Shown: in pieces, positions 26,344-35,539 of the stretch
Position numbering within the stretch: the first letter of the stretch is position 1
Layout: the number at the start of each line of letters is the position of its first letter
Source of the DNA: Candidatus Protochlamydia phocaeensis
Lineage (GTDB): Bacteria; Chlamydiota; Chlamydiia; Chlamydiales; Parachlamydiaceae
DNA: 64,000 nt
Assembly (NCBI RefSeq): GCF_001545115.1
Contig: NZ_FCNU01000011.1
Location: 186,001 to 250,000 of the forward strand
Reading direction: 5' to 3'
Notes under the pieces: generated by a model
What the model was told of the DNA's origin: nothing
What the model saw: the letters and a program-made list of their open reading frames with translations, nothing else
Database searches by the model: none
Translations under genes and position numbers: made by a program

Positions 26344-27479
26344 TGCCTAGAAAATCTGCTCCCCCTTCTTTTCCTTTCCGCGCCTTATTTAAGAAATCGT
26401 CGGTCACAACGCTTGTCGCGATTCTTTCTTATCTGATCTATGAACTGATCGCTCATGGCCAGCACGCGGCAGCGCCTGCTCCCGAGCAAGTGCGCCTTCC
26501 CGCTTCGAACGAGGCCGTTCAGCTTTATTCTAATCAAACGAACGACGATCTTACGAACCTTTATCTTTCGGCCATTCAAAGCGCTAAGAAATCCATCACG
26601 TTCGTCATCTACGCCTTAATGGATCCACAGATCATTGCCGCTTTGCAGCAAAAGAGCGAAGAAGGCGTTCCCGTTTATATTGTATGCGATGCCAAAGCTT
26701 CGATGGGCATTTCGCGCAAGCTACCCAAGGCCACGATTGTCAGAAGGATCGGCCAAGGGCTCATGCATCAAAAGATCCTGATTATCGATGAAACCCAGAT
26801 TCTGCTAGGATCTGCCAATATGACCACGGACTCTTTACGCGTCCACGGCAATCTCGTCATGGGAATTGAAAATCCAGCCCTTGCCCAGGCCATGACGGCC
26901 AAAGCTAAGAGCATGGATGAAGAAGGGCATTCTACGCCCCTTCCCCATATAGAAACTCAAGCCGGCCCGCAGAAAGTAGAATTATGGATGCTGCCGGATG
27001 ATCCGCAAGCCGCTAAACGTGTAATCGAGCTTCTGCGCTCCGCTAAAAAAACCATCCGTGTGGCCATGTTTACATGGACACGGACCGATTTTACACAAGA
27101 ACTGATTGATGCAGCCAAGCGCGGCGTGCAAGTCGAAGCTGTCATCGACCGCTATTCAGGCAAAGGAGCAAGCGCTAAAATTGTGCGCATGCTTGATCAA
27201 GCAGGTATTTCTGTCCGCTTAAGCACGGGACACGGCCTCCTGCACCATAAATTTGCGTATATTGATGGAAATATTTTGATCAACGGATCAGCTAATTGGA
27301 CCAACAATGCTTTCAAAAATAATGATGATTATTTTGTCGTTCTTTATCCCTTAACAACAGAGCAGCAAACTAAGATGAATCAGCTTTGGCAAACCATCCA
27401 AAGACAATCGGAAAAGCCTGGAAATGCTCCAAAGGATGGAAGCAAGAAAAAGAAAGAGAAAGTTCCCTATTTTGAATAG
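26343..27479 (+). CDS. phospholipase D-like protein with membrane anchor
   Basis: 378 aa with two HKD half-sites: HQKILIID, then LGSANMT (about 141-160) and HHKFAYID, then INGSANWT (about 301-320), so both catalytic halves are intact. Residues about 20-38 (SVTTLVAILSYLIYELIA) form a signal anchor or uncleaved signal, placing the enzyme outside the cytoplasm. The C-terminus is a lysine-rich tail. It may hydrolyse phospholipids or nucleic acid; PLD-fold enzymes include cardiolipin synthases and nucleases such as Nuc, and the single-chain two-HKD arrangement fits either. Chlamydiae carry expanded PLD-like families. It overlaps the recD2 stop (TAATG). Confidence 0.85.
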   Translation: MPRKSAPPSFPFRALFKKSSVTTLVAILSYLIYELIAHGQHAAAPAPEQVRLPASNEAVQLYSNQTNDDLTNLYLSAIQSAKKSITFVIYALMDPQIIAALQQKSEEGVPVYIVCDAKASMGISRKLPKATIVRRIGQGLMHQKILIIDETQILLGSANMTTDSLRVHGNLVMGIENPALAQAMTAKAKSMDEEGHSTPLPHIETQAGPQKVELWMLPDDPQAAKRVIELLRSAKKTIRVAMFTWTRTDFTQELIDAAKRGVQVEAVIDRYSGKGASAKIVRMLDQAGISVRLSTGHGLLHHKFAYIDGNILINGSANWTNNAFKNNDDYFVVLYPLTTEQQTKMNQLWQTIQRQSEKPGNAPKDGSKKKKEKVPYFE

Positions 27480-27493
27480 AGAGAAGAGGTAAA

Positions 27494-28192
27494 ATGAAGA
27501 TCGCTTTGATGGGCTATGGCAAAATGGGCCGTCTTATTGAGCAATTCGCTCGGCAAAGAGGCCATGAAATTGTAGCCATTATTTCCAGCCAAACAAAAGA
27601 CTCGGCAGAACAGTTGGAAAAAGCTGAGATAGCCATCGATTTCAGCCACGCTTCCTGTGTACTGGGAAACTTGCAGCTTTGCATCCAATTAAATAAAAGC
27701 CTCGTAATCGGCACAACAGGCTGGGATGCTCATTTTACGCAAGCCAAACAGCTGATCGCTCATTCCACTATTGGCTGCTTATATTCCCCCAACTTCTCTA
27801 TCGGCATTCATTTATTCAAGCACATGGTTGCCTATGCGGCCCAGCTTATGTCTGCTTTTACCCATTATGACGTCAGCGGAATTGAATATCATCACAGCCG
27901 CAAAGCAGATGCTCCTTCCGGGACTGCCAAGGCGCTTACCGAAGAATTGCAAAAACATATGCCGGAGCGAACAAATTTGCAATTTAGCAGCATCCGCTGC
28001 GGTTCTATTCCGGGCACGCATACCTTGCTCTTTGATAGCGAAGCCGACACCATTACCCTGACTCATCAAGCCCGCAACCGGGAAGGTTTTGCTCAAGGCG
28101 CCGTCATGGCAGCCGAATGGCTAAATGGCAAGCGAGGCTTTTTTACATTGGATGATATGCTGCCTCACCCTTATTCACCGCTTAAAAGCTGA
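27494..28192 (+). CDS. dapB: 4-hydroxy-tetrahydrodipicolinate reductase
   Basis: Reduces the product of DapA to tetrahydrodipicolinate in meso-diaminopimelate/lysine synthesis. 232 aa, somewhat shorter than the roughly 270 of E. coli; the segment between the Rossmann strand and the active site is compact. Seen: nucleotide-binding GYGKMGR at residues 6-12, the DFSHA block, TTGW, and the substrate/catalytic signature EYHHSRKADAPSGTA (about 131-145). GAGG lies 7 bases before the ATG. First gene of dapB-dapA-dapL. Confidence 0.95.
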   Translation: MKIALMGYGKMGRLIEQFARQRGHEIVAIISSQTKDSAEQLEKAEIAIDFSHASCVLGNLQLCIQLNKSLVIGTTGWDAHFTQAKQLIAHSTIGCLYSPNFSIGIHLFKHMVAYAAQLMSAFTHYDVSGIEYHHSRKADAPSGTAKALTEELQKHMPERTNLQFSSIRCGSIPGTHTLLFDSEADTITLTHQARNREGFAQGAVMAAEWLNGKRGFFTLDDMLPHPYSPLKS

Positions 28193-28213
28193 GAAATCGC
28201 TTAGGGAGTTGTT

Positions 28214-29116
28214 ATGCACTTAAAAGGTCTTTATACGGCTGTTATTACACCATTTACAACACAAGGCAAGCTAGATGAAGAGGGATTCAAATCCAATTTA
28301 CAGTTCCAGCTGCATCACGGCGTGGATGGCATTGTGGTGTTGGGAACAACAGGCGAATCCCCCACTTTGACGGCAAAGGAAAAACAACGGGTAGTCGAAA
28401 TTGCAGTCCAGGAAGTCAAAGGCAAAGCAGTCCTCATGGTGGGAACGGGAAGTTATTCAACCGAGCAGGCCATCGAGCAGACTTGCTTAGCCGAACAGAT
28501 GGGAGCCGATGCGGCATTGATTGTCACGCCCTATTACAATAAGCCCACTCAAGAAGGCCTTTATCGGCACTTCGCTGCCATCTGTCAATCCACGCCTCTT
28601 CCTATTTGTATTTATAATATCCAAGGACGCACAGGCCAAAATTTGCAAACAGCTACATTAAAGCGCATTGCCGCGTTTTCTTCCATTATGGGAGTGAAAG
28701 AAGCCTCGGGCGATATCATTCAAATGAATGAAGTCCTAGACATGATCGCTAAAGATTTTCCGCATTTCAGCGTTGTGTCAGGAGACGACGCCCTAACCCT
28801 TCCTTTAATCGCCCTTGGAGGACAAGGGGTCATTTCTGTTGCCAGCAATCTTGTACCCGGCGCCGTTAAAGCGCTTGTCCATGCCGGTTTGGAAGGCAAT
28901 TTCAAGCTAGCCAGAGAGTGGCACTACCGCCTGCTTCCCTTTTTCAAAGCGGCTTTTATTGAGACCAATCCAATTCCCATCAAAACAGCCATGTCCCTTT
29001 GCCGCATGCCAGCCGGAAGCTGCCGCTTGCCCCTTTGCGACCTTCTTCCACAAAATTATGAAAAATTGGCCCAAGTCGTCAAACAACTGCCTGAAGAATG
29101 GATAGCCCATGGTTAA
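28214..29116 (+). CDS. dapA: 4-hydroxy-tetrahydrodipicolinate synthase
   Basis: Condenses pyruvate with aspartate semialdehyde, the committed step to diaminopimelate. 300 aa TIM barrel. GTTGESPTL (about residues 44-52) is the DapA signature, YYNKPTQEGLYRHF holds the active-site tyrosine, and the Schiff-base lysine is in GVKEASGD (about 162). GGAG precedes the ATG. It ends eight bases inside the dapL reading frame, so the genes are coupled. Confidence 0.96.
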   Translation: MHLKGLYTAVITPFTTQGKLDEEGFKSNLQFQLHHGVDGIVVLGTTGESPTLTAKEKQRVVEIAVQEVKGKAVLMVGTGSYSTEQAIEQTCLAEQMGADAALIVTPYYNKPTQEGLYRHFAAICQSTPLPICIYNIQGRTGQNLQTATLKRIAAFSSIMGVKEASGDIIQMNEVLDMIAKDFPHFSVVSGDDALTLPLIALGGQGVISVASNLVPGAVKALVHAGLEGNFKLAREWHYRLLPFFKAAFIETNPIPIKTAMSLCRMPAGSCRLPLCDLLPQNYEKLAQVVKQLPEEWIAHG

Positions 29117-30329
29117 ACGCAATCCTCATTTAGCTAAATTGCATGCCGGATATTTATTTCCTGAAATTGCCAAGCGCAAGCGCCTATTTCTTGAAAAACA
29201 GCCGAATGCCAAACTGATCAGTTTGGGAATCGGAGACACAACAGAGCCTATTCCTTCTTTTATTACAGACCGCTTCAAAGCTACGGCTGATGCACTAGCC
29301 ACTTATGAAGGCTATTCAGGCTATGGGCCCGAACAGGGTCATTTAGACTTGCGCCAAGCCATTTCCAAGGCGCTTTACCAAAACCAGCTTGATGTCAACG
29401 AAATCTTTATTTCCGACGGATCCAAATGCGATATTGGCCGCTTGCAAGTCATGTTTGGCAGTCAAGCTTCAATAGCTGTGCAAGACCCTTCCTATCCCGT
29501 TTATGTGGATACCGGTGTGATCATGGGCCAAACTTCGCTTTATCAACCTCAGATTAGGCAGTATGCCGGCATTGCTTATATGCCTTGCAGACCCGAAAAT
29601 CATTTTTTTCCTTCTTTAGAGCTGGTTTCCAGAACAGACATCATTTACTTCTGCTCTCCTAATAACCCTACAGGCGCCGCGGCAACGCGAGATCAGCTTC
29701 GACAACTTGTTCAATTTGCCAAACAAAACAAATCCATCCTCATCTACGATGCAGCATATGCCTGTTATATTAGAGATCCTTCTCTGCCGCGCTCCATTTA
29801 TGAGATCGAAGGCGCGCGGGAAGTGGCTATTGAATTGGGATCTTTCTCTAAAATGGCCGGATTCACGGGCGTTAGGCTGGCTTGGAGCATTGTCCCCCAG
29901 GAGCTGCGTTTTGAAGATGGCCACCCGGTCCACCAAGATTGGAGCCGCATCAATTCCACTTTTTTCAATGGCGCGTCCAATCTTGCCCAGGCAGGAGGAT
30001 TAGCCGCTTTGCAGCCGGAAGGATGCCAGGCCATGGAAAGACTCATCACCTTTTATATGGAGAATGCTGCTTTGCTTAGACAAGTTTTTGAAGCCCATGG
30101 CTATTCTGTCTATGGAGGAATACACACCCCTTATCTCTGGGTCAAATTCCCTCATCACACCTCTTGGGAAGCCTTCGAAATCCTTTTAGAAAAAATTCAT
30201 ATCATCAGCACGCCAGGCAGCGGATTCGGTCCAGCCGGCGAGGGATTTCTGCGTTTTAGTGCATTTGGATATCGCGACCGCATCGAAGAAGCTGTCCGAC
30301 GGCTAAAAAAGCATCTCTCCTCGATTTAA
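29109..30329 (+). CDS. dapL: LL-diaminopimelate aminotransferase
   Basis: A PLP enzyme converting tetrahydrodipicolinate directly to LL-diaminopimelate, bypassing DapD, DapC and DapE; this route is characteristic of Chlamydiae and plants. 406 aa, fold type I. Seen: GIGDTTEPIP near the start, YCSPNNPTGA (about 180), YDAAYACYI (about 216), and the Schiff-base lysine in GSFSKMAGFTGVR (about 250). The product feeds peptidoglycan and lysine synthesis. Overlaps dapA by eight bases. Confidence 0.96.
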   Translation: MVKRNPHLAKLHAGYLFPEIAKRKRLFLEKQPNAKLISLGIGDTTEPIPSFITDRFKATADALATYEGYSGYGPEQGHLDLRQAISKALYQNQLDVNEIFISDGSKCDIGRLQVMFGSQASIAVQDPSYPVYVDTGVIMGQTSLYQPQIRQYAGIAYMPCRPENHFFPSLELVSRTDIIYFCSPNNPTGAAATRDQLRQLVQFAKQNKSILIYDAAYACYIRDPSLPRSIYEIEGAREVAIELGSFSKMAGFTGVRLAWSIVPQELRFEDGHPVHQDWSRINSTFFNGASNLAQAGGLAALQPEGCQAMERLITFYMENAALLRQVFEAHGYSVYGGIHTPYLWVKFPHHTSWEAFEILLEKIHIISTPGSGFGPAGEGFLRFSAFGYRDRIEEAVRRLKKHLSSI

Positions 30330-30337
30330 AGTTATCT

Positions 30338-30355
30338 GCCCCTTACTTAAGGGGC
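30338..30355 (+). terminator. hairpin after dapL
   Basis: GCCCCTT/AAGGGGC around ACTT, eight bases after the dapL stop. The following sequence has no strong T-run, so this is a candidate only. Confidence 0.5.
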
Positions 30356-30405
30356 CAGGTCTGCTTATTTTAGCCTTGCTAACCTGGCAAGATTGTAATT
30401 AATAG

Positions 30406-30514
30406 AAGACTGTCGTATTCATAATGGCTTAGATACAAGCTCTTTTCCCCCGGGAAGAAAGAAGGCCTTCTAGAGAGAAAATAATCTCAAATATAAGTCA
30501 TTAGCGGTTTTAAT
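30406..30514 (+). repeat. dispersed intergenic repeat, copy at 30.4 kb
   Basis: The most complete copy: AGACTGTCGTATTCATAATG, CTTAGATACAAGCTCTTTTC, GGCCTTCTAGAGAGAAAATA, ATCTCAAATATAAGTCATTA, then GCGGTTTTAAT (core 30496-30514). Lies between dapL and thiL. Confidence 0.7.
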
Positions 30515-30574
30515 ATGCCCGTTGAGATTTTTGCCTTCTTTTGTTTTGTATGCTTGCCAACGCAGTGAGGAATA

Positions 30575-31579
30575 ATGGAATTAAACGCATTAGGTGAATT
30601 TGGGTTAATTCAGCGCTTTGCACCGCATTTTAAAAGCCATATTCCTACCGGAATTGAAGGAATCGGAGATGATTGTGCCGTTATTCGCCAAAACGCCACC
30701 ACCTCTTCTTTGATTACAACCGATTTACTGATTGAAAATATCCATTTTCTTAAAAATAAAATTTCCCCGGAAGAGCTAGGATATAAATCCCTAGCTGTCA
30801 GTTTGAGCGACATTGCTGCGATGGGCGGCCGCCCTCTTTATGCTTTTTTATCTCTTGGCCTCCCCGGTAATTTGGACGTGGAGTGGATCGATCATTTTTT
30901 TAAAGGCTTCCAAGAGCTAGCAGCTACAGAAGATGTCTTATTATTAGGAGGCGATACCACGCGTTCTCCCCATGAAATTATGATAAACGTTTTAGTGATT
31001 GGCGAGGCTTTAACCGCCCATATTAAACGCCGCTCACAGGCTCTTCCTGGAGATTGGATTTGTTGTACCGACTATTTAGGCAATTCAGGAGCAGGACTCA
31101 AAGTCTTACTAGAAAATCTTCCGCAAGATCAAGTCACGTTGAAGCTCGTTAAAGACCATGTCACCCCCCGTCCGCATTTAAGAGAAGGACAATGGCTCGC
31201 CAAGCATCCTTCCGTCCATGCCATGATGGATATTTCTGATGGAATCGATTCAGATATCAAACGCATAATGGAAGAGTCTCATTGCGGGGCATGCATTGAA
31301 CTGGAACACCTTCCTCTCTCTCGTGAACTTTGCCAAGCAGCCAACACTTTTTCCTGGCTTACCCCTGAACTCGCAGCAACAGCAGGAGAAGACTATTGCC
31401 TACTTGTGACAGTCGATCCCGCAAGTTATAATGAACTCAATCAGGCTTACCAAAAACAATTTGGCCGACCTCTCTTTAAAATCGGACAAATTACCTCCTC
31501 TCCTTCTCTTATCTATTTGCATCATGGCCAGCCCTTTTCTCTTTCTAATAAAGGATTTGACCACTTCATTGCTCGGTAA
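30575..31579 (+). CDS. thiL: thiamine-monophosphate kinase
   Basis: Phosphorylates thiamine phosphate to the cofactor thiamine diphosphate. 334 aa of the AIR synthetase/ThiL superfamily. Seen: EFGLIQRF, GIGDDCAVI (about 30-38), TTDLLIENIHF, the SLSDIAAMGGRPLYAFLSL block (about 76-94), GGDTTRSP, and MDISDGIDSD (about 218). GAGG precedes the ATG. No other thiamine gene is in the window, so the cell may import thiamine or its phosphate (inference). Confidence 0.93.
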   Translation: MELNALGEFGLIQRFAPHFKSHIPTGIEGIGDDCAVIRQNATTSSLITTDLLIENIHFLKNKISPEELGYKSLAVSLSDIAAMGGRPLYAFLSLGLPGNLDVEWIDHFFKGFQELAATEDVLLLGGDTTRSPHEIMINVLVIGEALTAHIKRRSQALPGDWICCTDYLGNSGAGLKVLLENLPQDQVTLKLVKDHVTPRPHLREGQWLAKHPSVHAMMDISDGIDSDIKRIMEESHCGACIELEHLPLSRELCQAANTFSWLTPELAATAGEDYCLLVTVDPASYNELNQAYQKQFGRPLFKIGQITSSPSLIYLHHGQPFSLSNKGFDHFIAR

Positions 31580-31817
31580 TCCCCATTTTCAAAGTGAGCG
31601 CTTAGAAAGTGTATTTTTAAACCACTGAGCAAAATACGTGCCTCCTAAGAAAAAAATAAGCGTGAATAGTGACTATGCGATATCATATCGATTGATAGCT
31701 TGAATGGCTAACTATCAAATAGTTTACCGCTTAATCTCTTCTCCTCCTCATTTTTATCTTGCCTTTTGCCAAACGAAACGATAAATATTTAATTTAACAA
31801 ATAAACGAGGGAAAAAA

Positions 31818-31976
31818 ATGCTATTTGGAAGAACATTTAATATTGGTTTTTTGCTGTTAGCTATTTTTTTGATTTTAACAGGCCTTGGAATGCTCATAGC
31901 CACTTTTAGCATTCCTCCTTTGGTCCTAGGAATTATTGCCCTGTTAGCCGGCATTTTCCTTCTCATTGGCCGCTAA
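31818..31976 (+). CDS. small two-helix membrane protein
   Basis: 52 aa beginning LFGRTFNIGFLLLAIFL and ending LLAGIFLLIGR. Two hydrophobic segments (residues about 9-29 and 35-50) are separated by a short turn with two prolines, a hairpin topology. CGAGGG lies 7 bases before the ATG. A dyad just downstream may terminate it. It is too short for function assignment; the composition, ribosome site and lack of overlap with another gene support it being real. The 238 bases between thiL and this gene hold only small dyads (CGATAT/ATATCG near 31678). Confidence 0.6.
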   Translation: MLFGRTFNIGFLLLAIFLILTGLGMLIATFSIPPLVLGIIALLAGIFLLIGR

Positions 31977-31990
31977 TCCTTTACATGAGG

Positions 31991-32023
31991 CTGTCATAGA
32001 ATGACTCATAAATTTAATGACAG
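31991..32023 (+). terminator. candidate terminator of the 52-aa gene
   Basis: CTGTCAT (31991-31997) pairs with ATGACAG (32017-32023), 14 bases after the stop; TCCTTAAG follows. Weak, long loop. Confidence 0.35.
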
Positions 32024-32109
32024 TCCTTAAGAAGCTATTTAAAATTCATAATCCTCTATATTTGAGATTATTTTTCTCCTACAAGAAACGAGAGAGAGGA
32101 CAATATGGA

Positions 32110-32174
32110 GTGATAGCCCCCTCAGATTTCCTTCTACGGAAAAAACTCAAGTCTAGACCTTTACCCGCTTTAAG
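32110..32174 (+). repeat. degenerate copy of the dispersed repeat
   Basis: ACTCAAGTCTAGACCTTTAC then CCGCTTTAAG resembles the CTAGGCCATTAGCGGTTTTAA core with several changes; the upstream TTTCCTTCTACGGAAAAA could be its stem. It lies in the 504-base gap 31977-32480. Confidence 0.35.
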
Positions 32175-32387
32175 GAATCCTCTCACTCACTCATTGAAGT
32201 GCCAACTCAATCAACCTTTTAATCTAATGGACCGGTTTCAATACATTCCGGTTAACTTTCACTCACTCTCATTATTTATTTTAATTTTATAGAGAATTTA
32301 TTATAAAACAATTAAAATATTCATTTAAATTTAATAAATTAAAACCGTAATTTAAAATAATTAAACAAACATTTATAATTAAAATAA

Positions 32388-32464
32388 AAATGATCGTAAA
32401 AAAAGCAAACAAGATTTTAATAAAATCTTAATAAAGATCATTTATTTTTAATCTTTACGATCAT
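32388..32464 (+). promoter_or_regulatory. nested inverted repeat in the leader of the 970-aa gene
   Basis: AAATGATCGTAAA (32388-32400) and TTTACGATCATTT (32454-32466) are perfect 13-base arms. Inside is a 9-bp perfect hairpin AAGATTTTA-A-TAAAATCTT (32411-32429). The right arm ends one base before AGGA, the ribosome site of the 32481 start. It could be an operator or an mRNA structure that hides the ribosome site. Confidence 0.5.
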
Positions 32465-32480
32465 TTAGGATTAATTTTTT

Positions 32481-35393
32481 ATGAGCCAAGTTAATTTAAC
32501 TTCAATTCAATCATTTCTTGTTCAATTGAATGAATGCAATTTAAATGAAAATTTAAAGAATCTGAATACAGATGAGAAAAAATTCATCACTCGCTGTATT
32601 GATGCCATTCAATCGGCTGGCAAGAAAAAACAGGCAAGAAATTTAAATGAAAGGACGTTTAACCGTCAGGTTCAGTGCATCCTTGGCAAGCTGCAAGGAT
32701 CTCCTTTAATGCCTTCCCCTCCCTCCCCTGCAACAGCCTCTGATACAAGGGCAGGCAATGAATCCGATGCAGCTATTATTGTGAAAGTGAAAGAAGTTAC
32801 CGACAACAAAAAAATGGCAGATTCATCTGTTAAACCATCTGCCGCACCGCATTCATTAAGCTTAGTAGGAACAATTCAAAGATTTTTCCAATCGATCGGA
32901 GAGTCTCTTTCTTCTGCTTGGAGGGTTTTAACTTTTCAAAAGTCCAGAAAAGCGGAAGCGACTGCGCTATTAGCAACCGATCAAAACAACACCATTCAAG
33001 CCGTTAACGAAGCAGCAAAGCCTATACTCCAACAAGCCGCCCCTTATCATTTGCTTGAAGGTGACAAGCCTATTTCTCCCTCTCAATTTGCTTGGCACCT
33101 TAATTTGGGCCTCTTGCGGGAGGCTTATGCAAGCACAGATGATCCGGTCCTTAAGAAGCAAATTCAATTTTTGGCGACAAATTATTTGGATAAAACAGCC
33201 CCCATTCGAGCTGAACATACGCGCAAATATGTCCGCAATTTCGATACGACTTTCCAAACAGGGCCTTATTCCAATTATGATTCGTATCATCGCTTGGCCT
33301 TCACAGAAAAAATGAAAAGGCTTGATCAAGCAGTAGAATACAGTAAGGAGTTTGGACTCGGAGAGAAGGCTCCCTTAATCCTTGTAGATACCGTAGAATT
33401 CCAGCATCTTTTGCCGGTGGGACTTCATGTGATGAATGAAAAGCCCGAAAAATGGTCCGATTCTCTGACGGCAATTTTATCCGCTCATTTCACCAAACAT
33501 GGAACAGTGGCGAAAGGCTTAACGAAGTCTTTTGAGAAGAACATATTATTTGACTTAACGGAACAATTAAAATCCTCTATTAAAACAGAGGGAAAAGAAG
33601 AGAATGAGCAAGAGTTCAATAAAAATTTGAATGAATTAAAAAAGCAGATGAATGACGCGATTGAGCGCTCCCTCCAAGATCTGGCCAAAAAATTTCCCGA
33701 TTTAACTAACGACCAAAAAGCCAAGATAAAGAGAGCAATTTACAAGCATACGAATGGCATTGCCCGCGTACAAGTGAATGATCAAATAGGCGGAATAAAG
33801 ATTTTGCCCATTTTCTCTTCTGAATTAAGCTTAAGCAACTTGAGAAAAACGCATGGCCGCCTGCTCGAATTCATCGATCATTCAGGGATCTTTTTAGGAG
33901 CTGTAAACATGCGTCGGCATATTATGAAGGGCTTCGCCATTCGAAAGGATGTCCATTATGCGGTAAAAGGAAAAGATGCCTTTTATTATCCCACCGTCTC
34001 GGATTTCACCAATACAGCGCTCATGAAACGCTTGTCTGAAAAATTTAGTTCAGAAACGTTCAAGACAGAAAAGCCGCATGTAGCCATCTTAGGCGATGCG
34101 ACCGTCAAACTAGTAAAAGGATTACTAGAAAATATTTCTGAAGAGCAGTGGAACACAATCAATGCGGATCCTGCCAGACAAAAAATCGTTCAAACGACGC
34201 TATTTCAATTAAGAGAACAGCTGGCCACTGCCGAGCTTCACATGAATGACTATATCAAATTTGCCCAAGCTATCGAACTGGCGCAGTGCGAAATTGCGAC
34301 GCTGCTTGAGATGACTTATCCTTTTAAAGCAGGCGATTTTTCGGACATTTATAAACAGCAGCTTGATTCAGTGGTCCCACCTCCCCTGAAGCCCTTATTA
34401 AAAGCCACGCTTGGTAAAACAGCTGTCAATACTTTTGCCGGAATCAATGCCGCCCTTCTTCAAAATCATCCCCATCCCACAACATGCTACAGCAAGGGGT
34501 TATATTATGAAGAAGCAGGGCTAATGGGGGATAATTATCGTTTTGAAGACATGATCAATAACGACAAAATTACGCGTATAGACCTATACGCGGCTCAAGT
34601 CAATCCCAATATCGAAGTCGTTCCTGAACATACGCATTATGAATGCGTCGATATCGCCGCCAATGTTAGAAAAATACTAGACAAGAAGCCAGATACTAAA
34701 CATCTGACCGTTGCCGTGGATTGCACGATTGATTATCTTCACTCCCCCAAAATCCGTGAGCTGTTAACTCAATTTGAAAAAGACATTAAAGACGGAAGGG
34801 TGAACTTTGTTTTCTTTCATAGCGGACAGAAGTTCGATATGCTGGGCATGGACAACTATTTTGGCTCTCCTTTTTACCTCGTGAATAATGGAGATCCCCA
34901 TTGGCAACCTTTTAATGACATGGTAAGCAAGCAAGTTCACAAGACGGATTTATTAAGCGAGCAATGGTTTTGCCTTTCGCATAAATATGCTGCGACTCTA
35001 ATCGATGACTACCGCAGAACAATCTTTAACAATGCAAAAGATATTCTCAAACACGTTCCAGACGTATTAAAACCTAACGGAAAGAAATCTCAAAAAATAT
35101 GGATCAGCACAATCGATAAGGAAATGGAGCCCTCTTTCATCGATATCAAAATAAATGGCTCTAACAATAAAGAATTGTCGAAAAAATTGATTGCACGCTT
35201 TTATGAAAAGTGCACAGATAGCGGAGTCAAGGTATTCAAGAAACCCAGCTTCGGATTTTACCATCCCAATCTCGTCTATATTCCTGGCAGCTCGGACTCC
35301 ATGAGCATCCGCATCAATCCAAGCTTGAATCCTGAGGAAAATAAAGTCATTATTGAATTTTTAAATGAATTAGTCGCCTTACAGTCAGACTAA
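32481..35393 (+). CDS. 970-aa protein with PLP-dependent-transferase-like C-terminus
   Basis: Family not recognised with certainty. Residues 1-60 are charged helix, about 75-125 are Pro/Ser-rich, and about 125-640 are mostly helical. The last third looks like a fold-type I PLP enzyme: VAVDCTIDY (about 743) fits the pyridine-binding Asp, FHSGQKFDMLGMDNYFGSP (about 778-796) fits the Schiff-base lysine loop with K783, and SIRINPSLNPEEN near 942 resembles the small-domain end of aminotransferases. There is no signal peptide. A stand-alone gene with a structured AT-rich leader and a strong terminator suggests an accessory, perhaps host-directed, enzyme. If PLP is bound, the substrate is unknown. 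Confidence 0.55.
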   Translation: MSQVNLTSIQSFLVQLNECNLNENLKNLNTDEKKFITRCIDAIQSAGKKKQARNLNERTFNRQVQCILGKLQGSPLMPSPPSPATASDTRAGNESDAAIIVKVKEVTDNKKMADSSVKPSAAPHSLSLVGTIQRFFQSIGESLSSAWRVLTFQKSRKAEATALLATDQNNTIQAVNEAAKPILQQAAPYHLLEGDKPISPSQFAWHLNLGLLREAYASTDDPVLKKQIQFLATNYLDKTAPIRAEHTRKYVRNFDTTFQTGPYSNYDSYHRLAFTEKMKRLDQAVEYSKEFGLGEKAPLILVDTVEFQHLLPVGLHVMNEKPEKWSDSLTAILSAHFTKHGTVAKGLTKSFEKNILFDLTEQLKSSIKTEGKEENEQEFNKNLNELKKQMNDAIERSLQDLAKKFPDLTNDQKAKIKRAIYKHTNGIARVQVNDQIGGIKILPIFSSELSLSNLRKTHGRLLEFIDHSGIFLGAVNMRRHIMKGFAIRKDVHYAVKGKDAFYYPTVSDFTNTALMKRLSEKFSSETFKTEKPHVAILGDATVKLVKGLLENISEEQWNTINADPARQKIVQTTLFQLREQLATAELHMNDYIKFAQAIELAQCEIATLLEMTYPFKAGDFSDIYKQQLDSVVPPPLKPLLKATLGKTAVNTFAGINAALLQNHPHPTTCYSKGLYYEEAGLMGDNYRFEDMINNDKITRIDLYAAQVNPNIEVVPEHTHYECVDIAANVRKILDKKPDTKHLTVAVDCTIDYLHSPKIRELLTQFEKDIKDGRVNFVFFHSGQKFDMLGMDNYFGSPFYLVNNGDPHWQPFNDMVSKQVHKTDLLSEQWFCLSHKYAATLIDDYRRTIFNNAKDILKHVPDVLKPNGKKSQKIWISTIDKEMEPSFIDIKINGSNNKELSKKLIARFYEKCTDSGVKVFKKPSFGFYHPNLVYIPGSSDSMSIRINPSLNPEENKVIIEFLNELVALQSD

Positions 35394-35416
35394 TTCATGC
35401 CAAAATGACCCCTCCC

Positions 35417-35446
35417 GGGAGATTTGCCAGCCAAATCTCCCTTTCT
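35417..35446 (+). terminator. rho-independent terminator of the 970-aa gene
   Basis: GGGAGATTTG (35417-35426) and CAAATCTCCC (35432-35441) pair perfectly around CCAGC, then TTTCTATTCTC. Confidence 0.8.
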
Positions 35447-35539
35447 ATTCTCACTTATTATGCGCTTACCAACTTGTTCAAAATACCCGAGGAATATATA
35501 GTATTGATTGATTCGATTAATCTTACCTAAAGGGGAGCC

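Noticed and set aside
32017-32292. 91-codon frame before the 970-aa gene
   Set aside because: It lies over a degenerate repeat and AT-rich leader, with no ribosome site or recognisable protein pattern.
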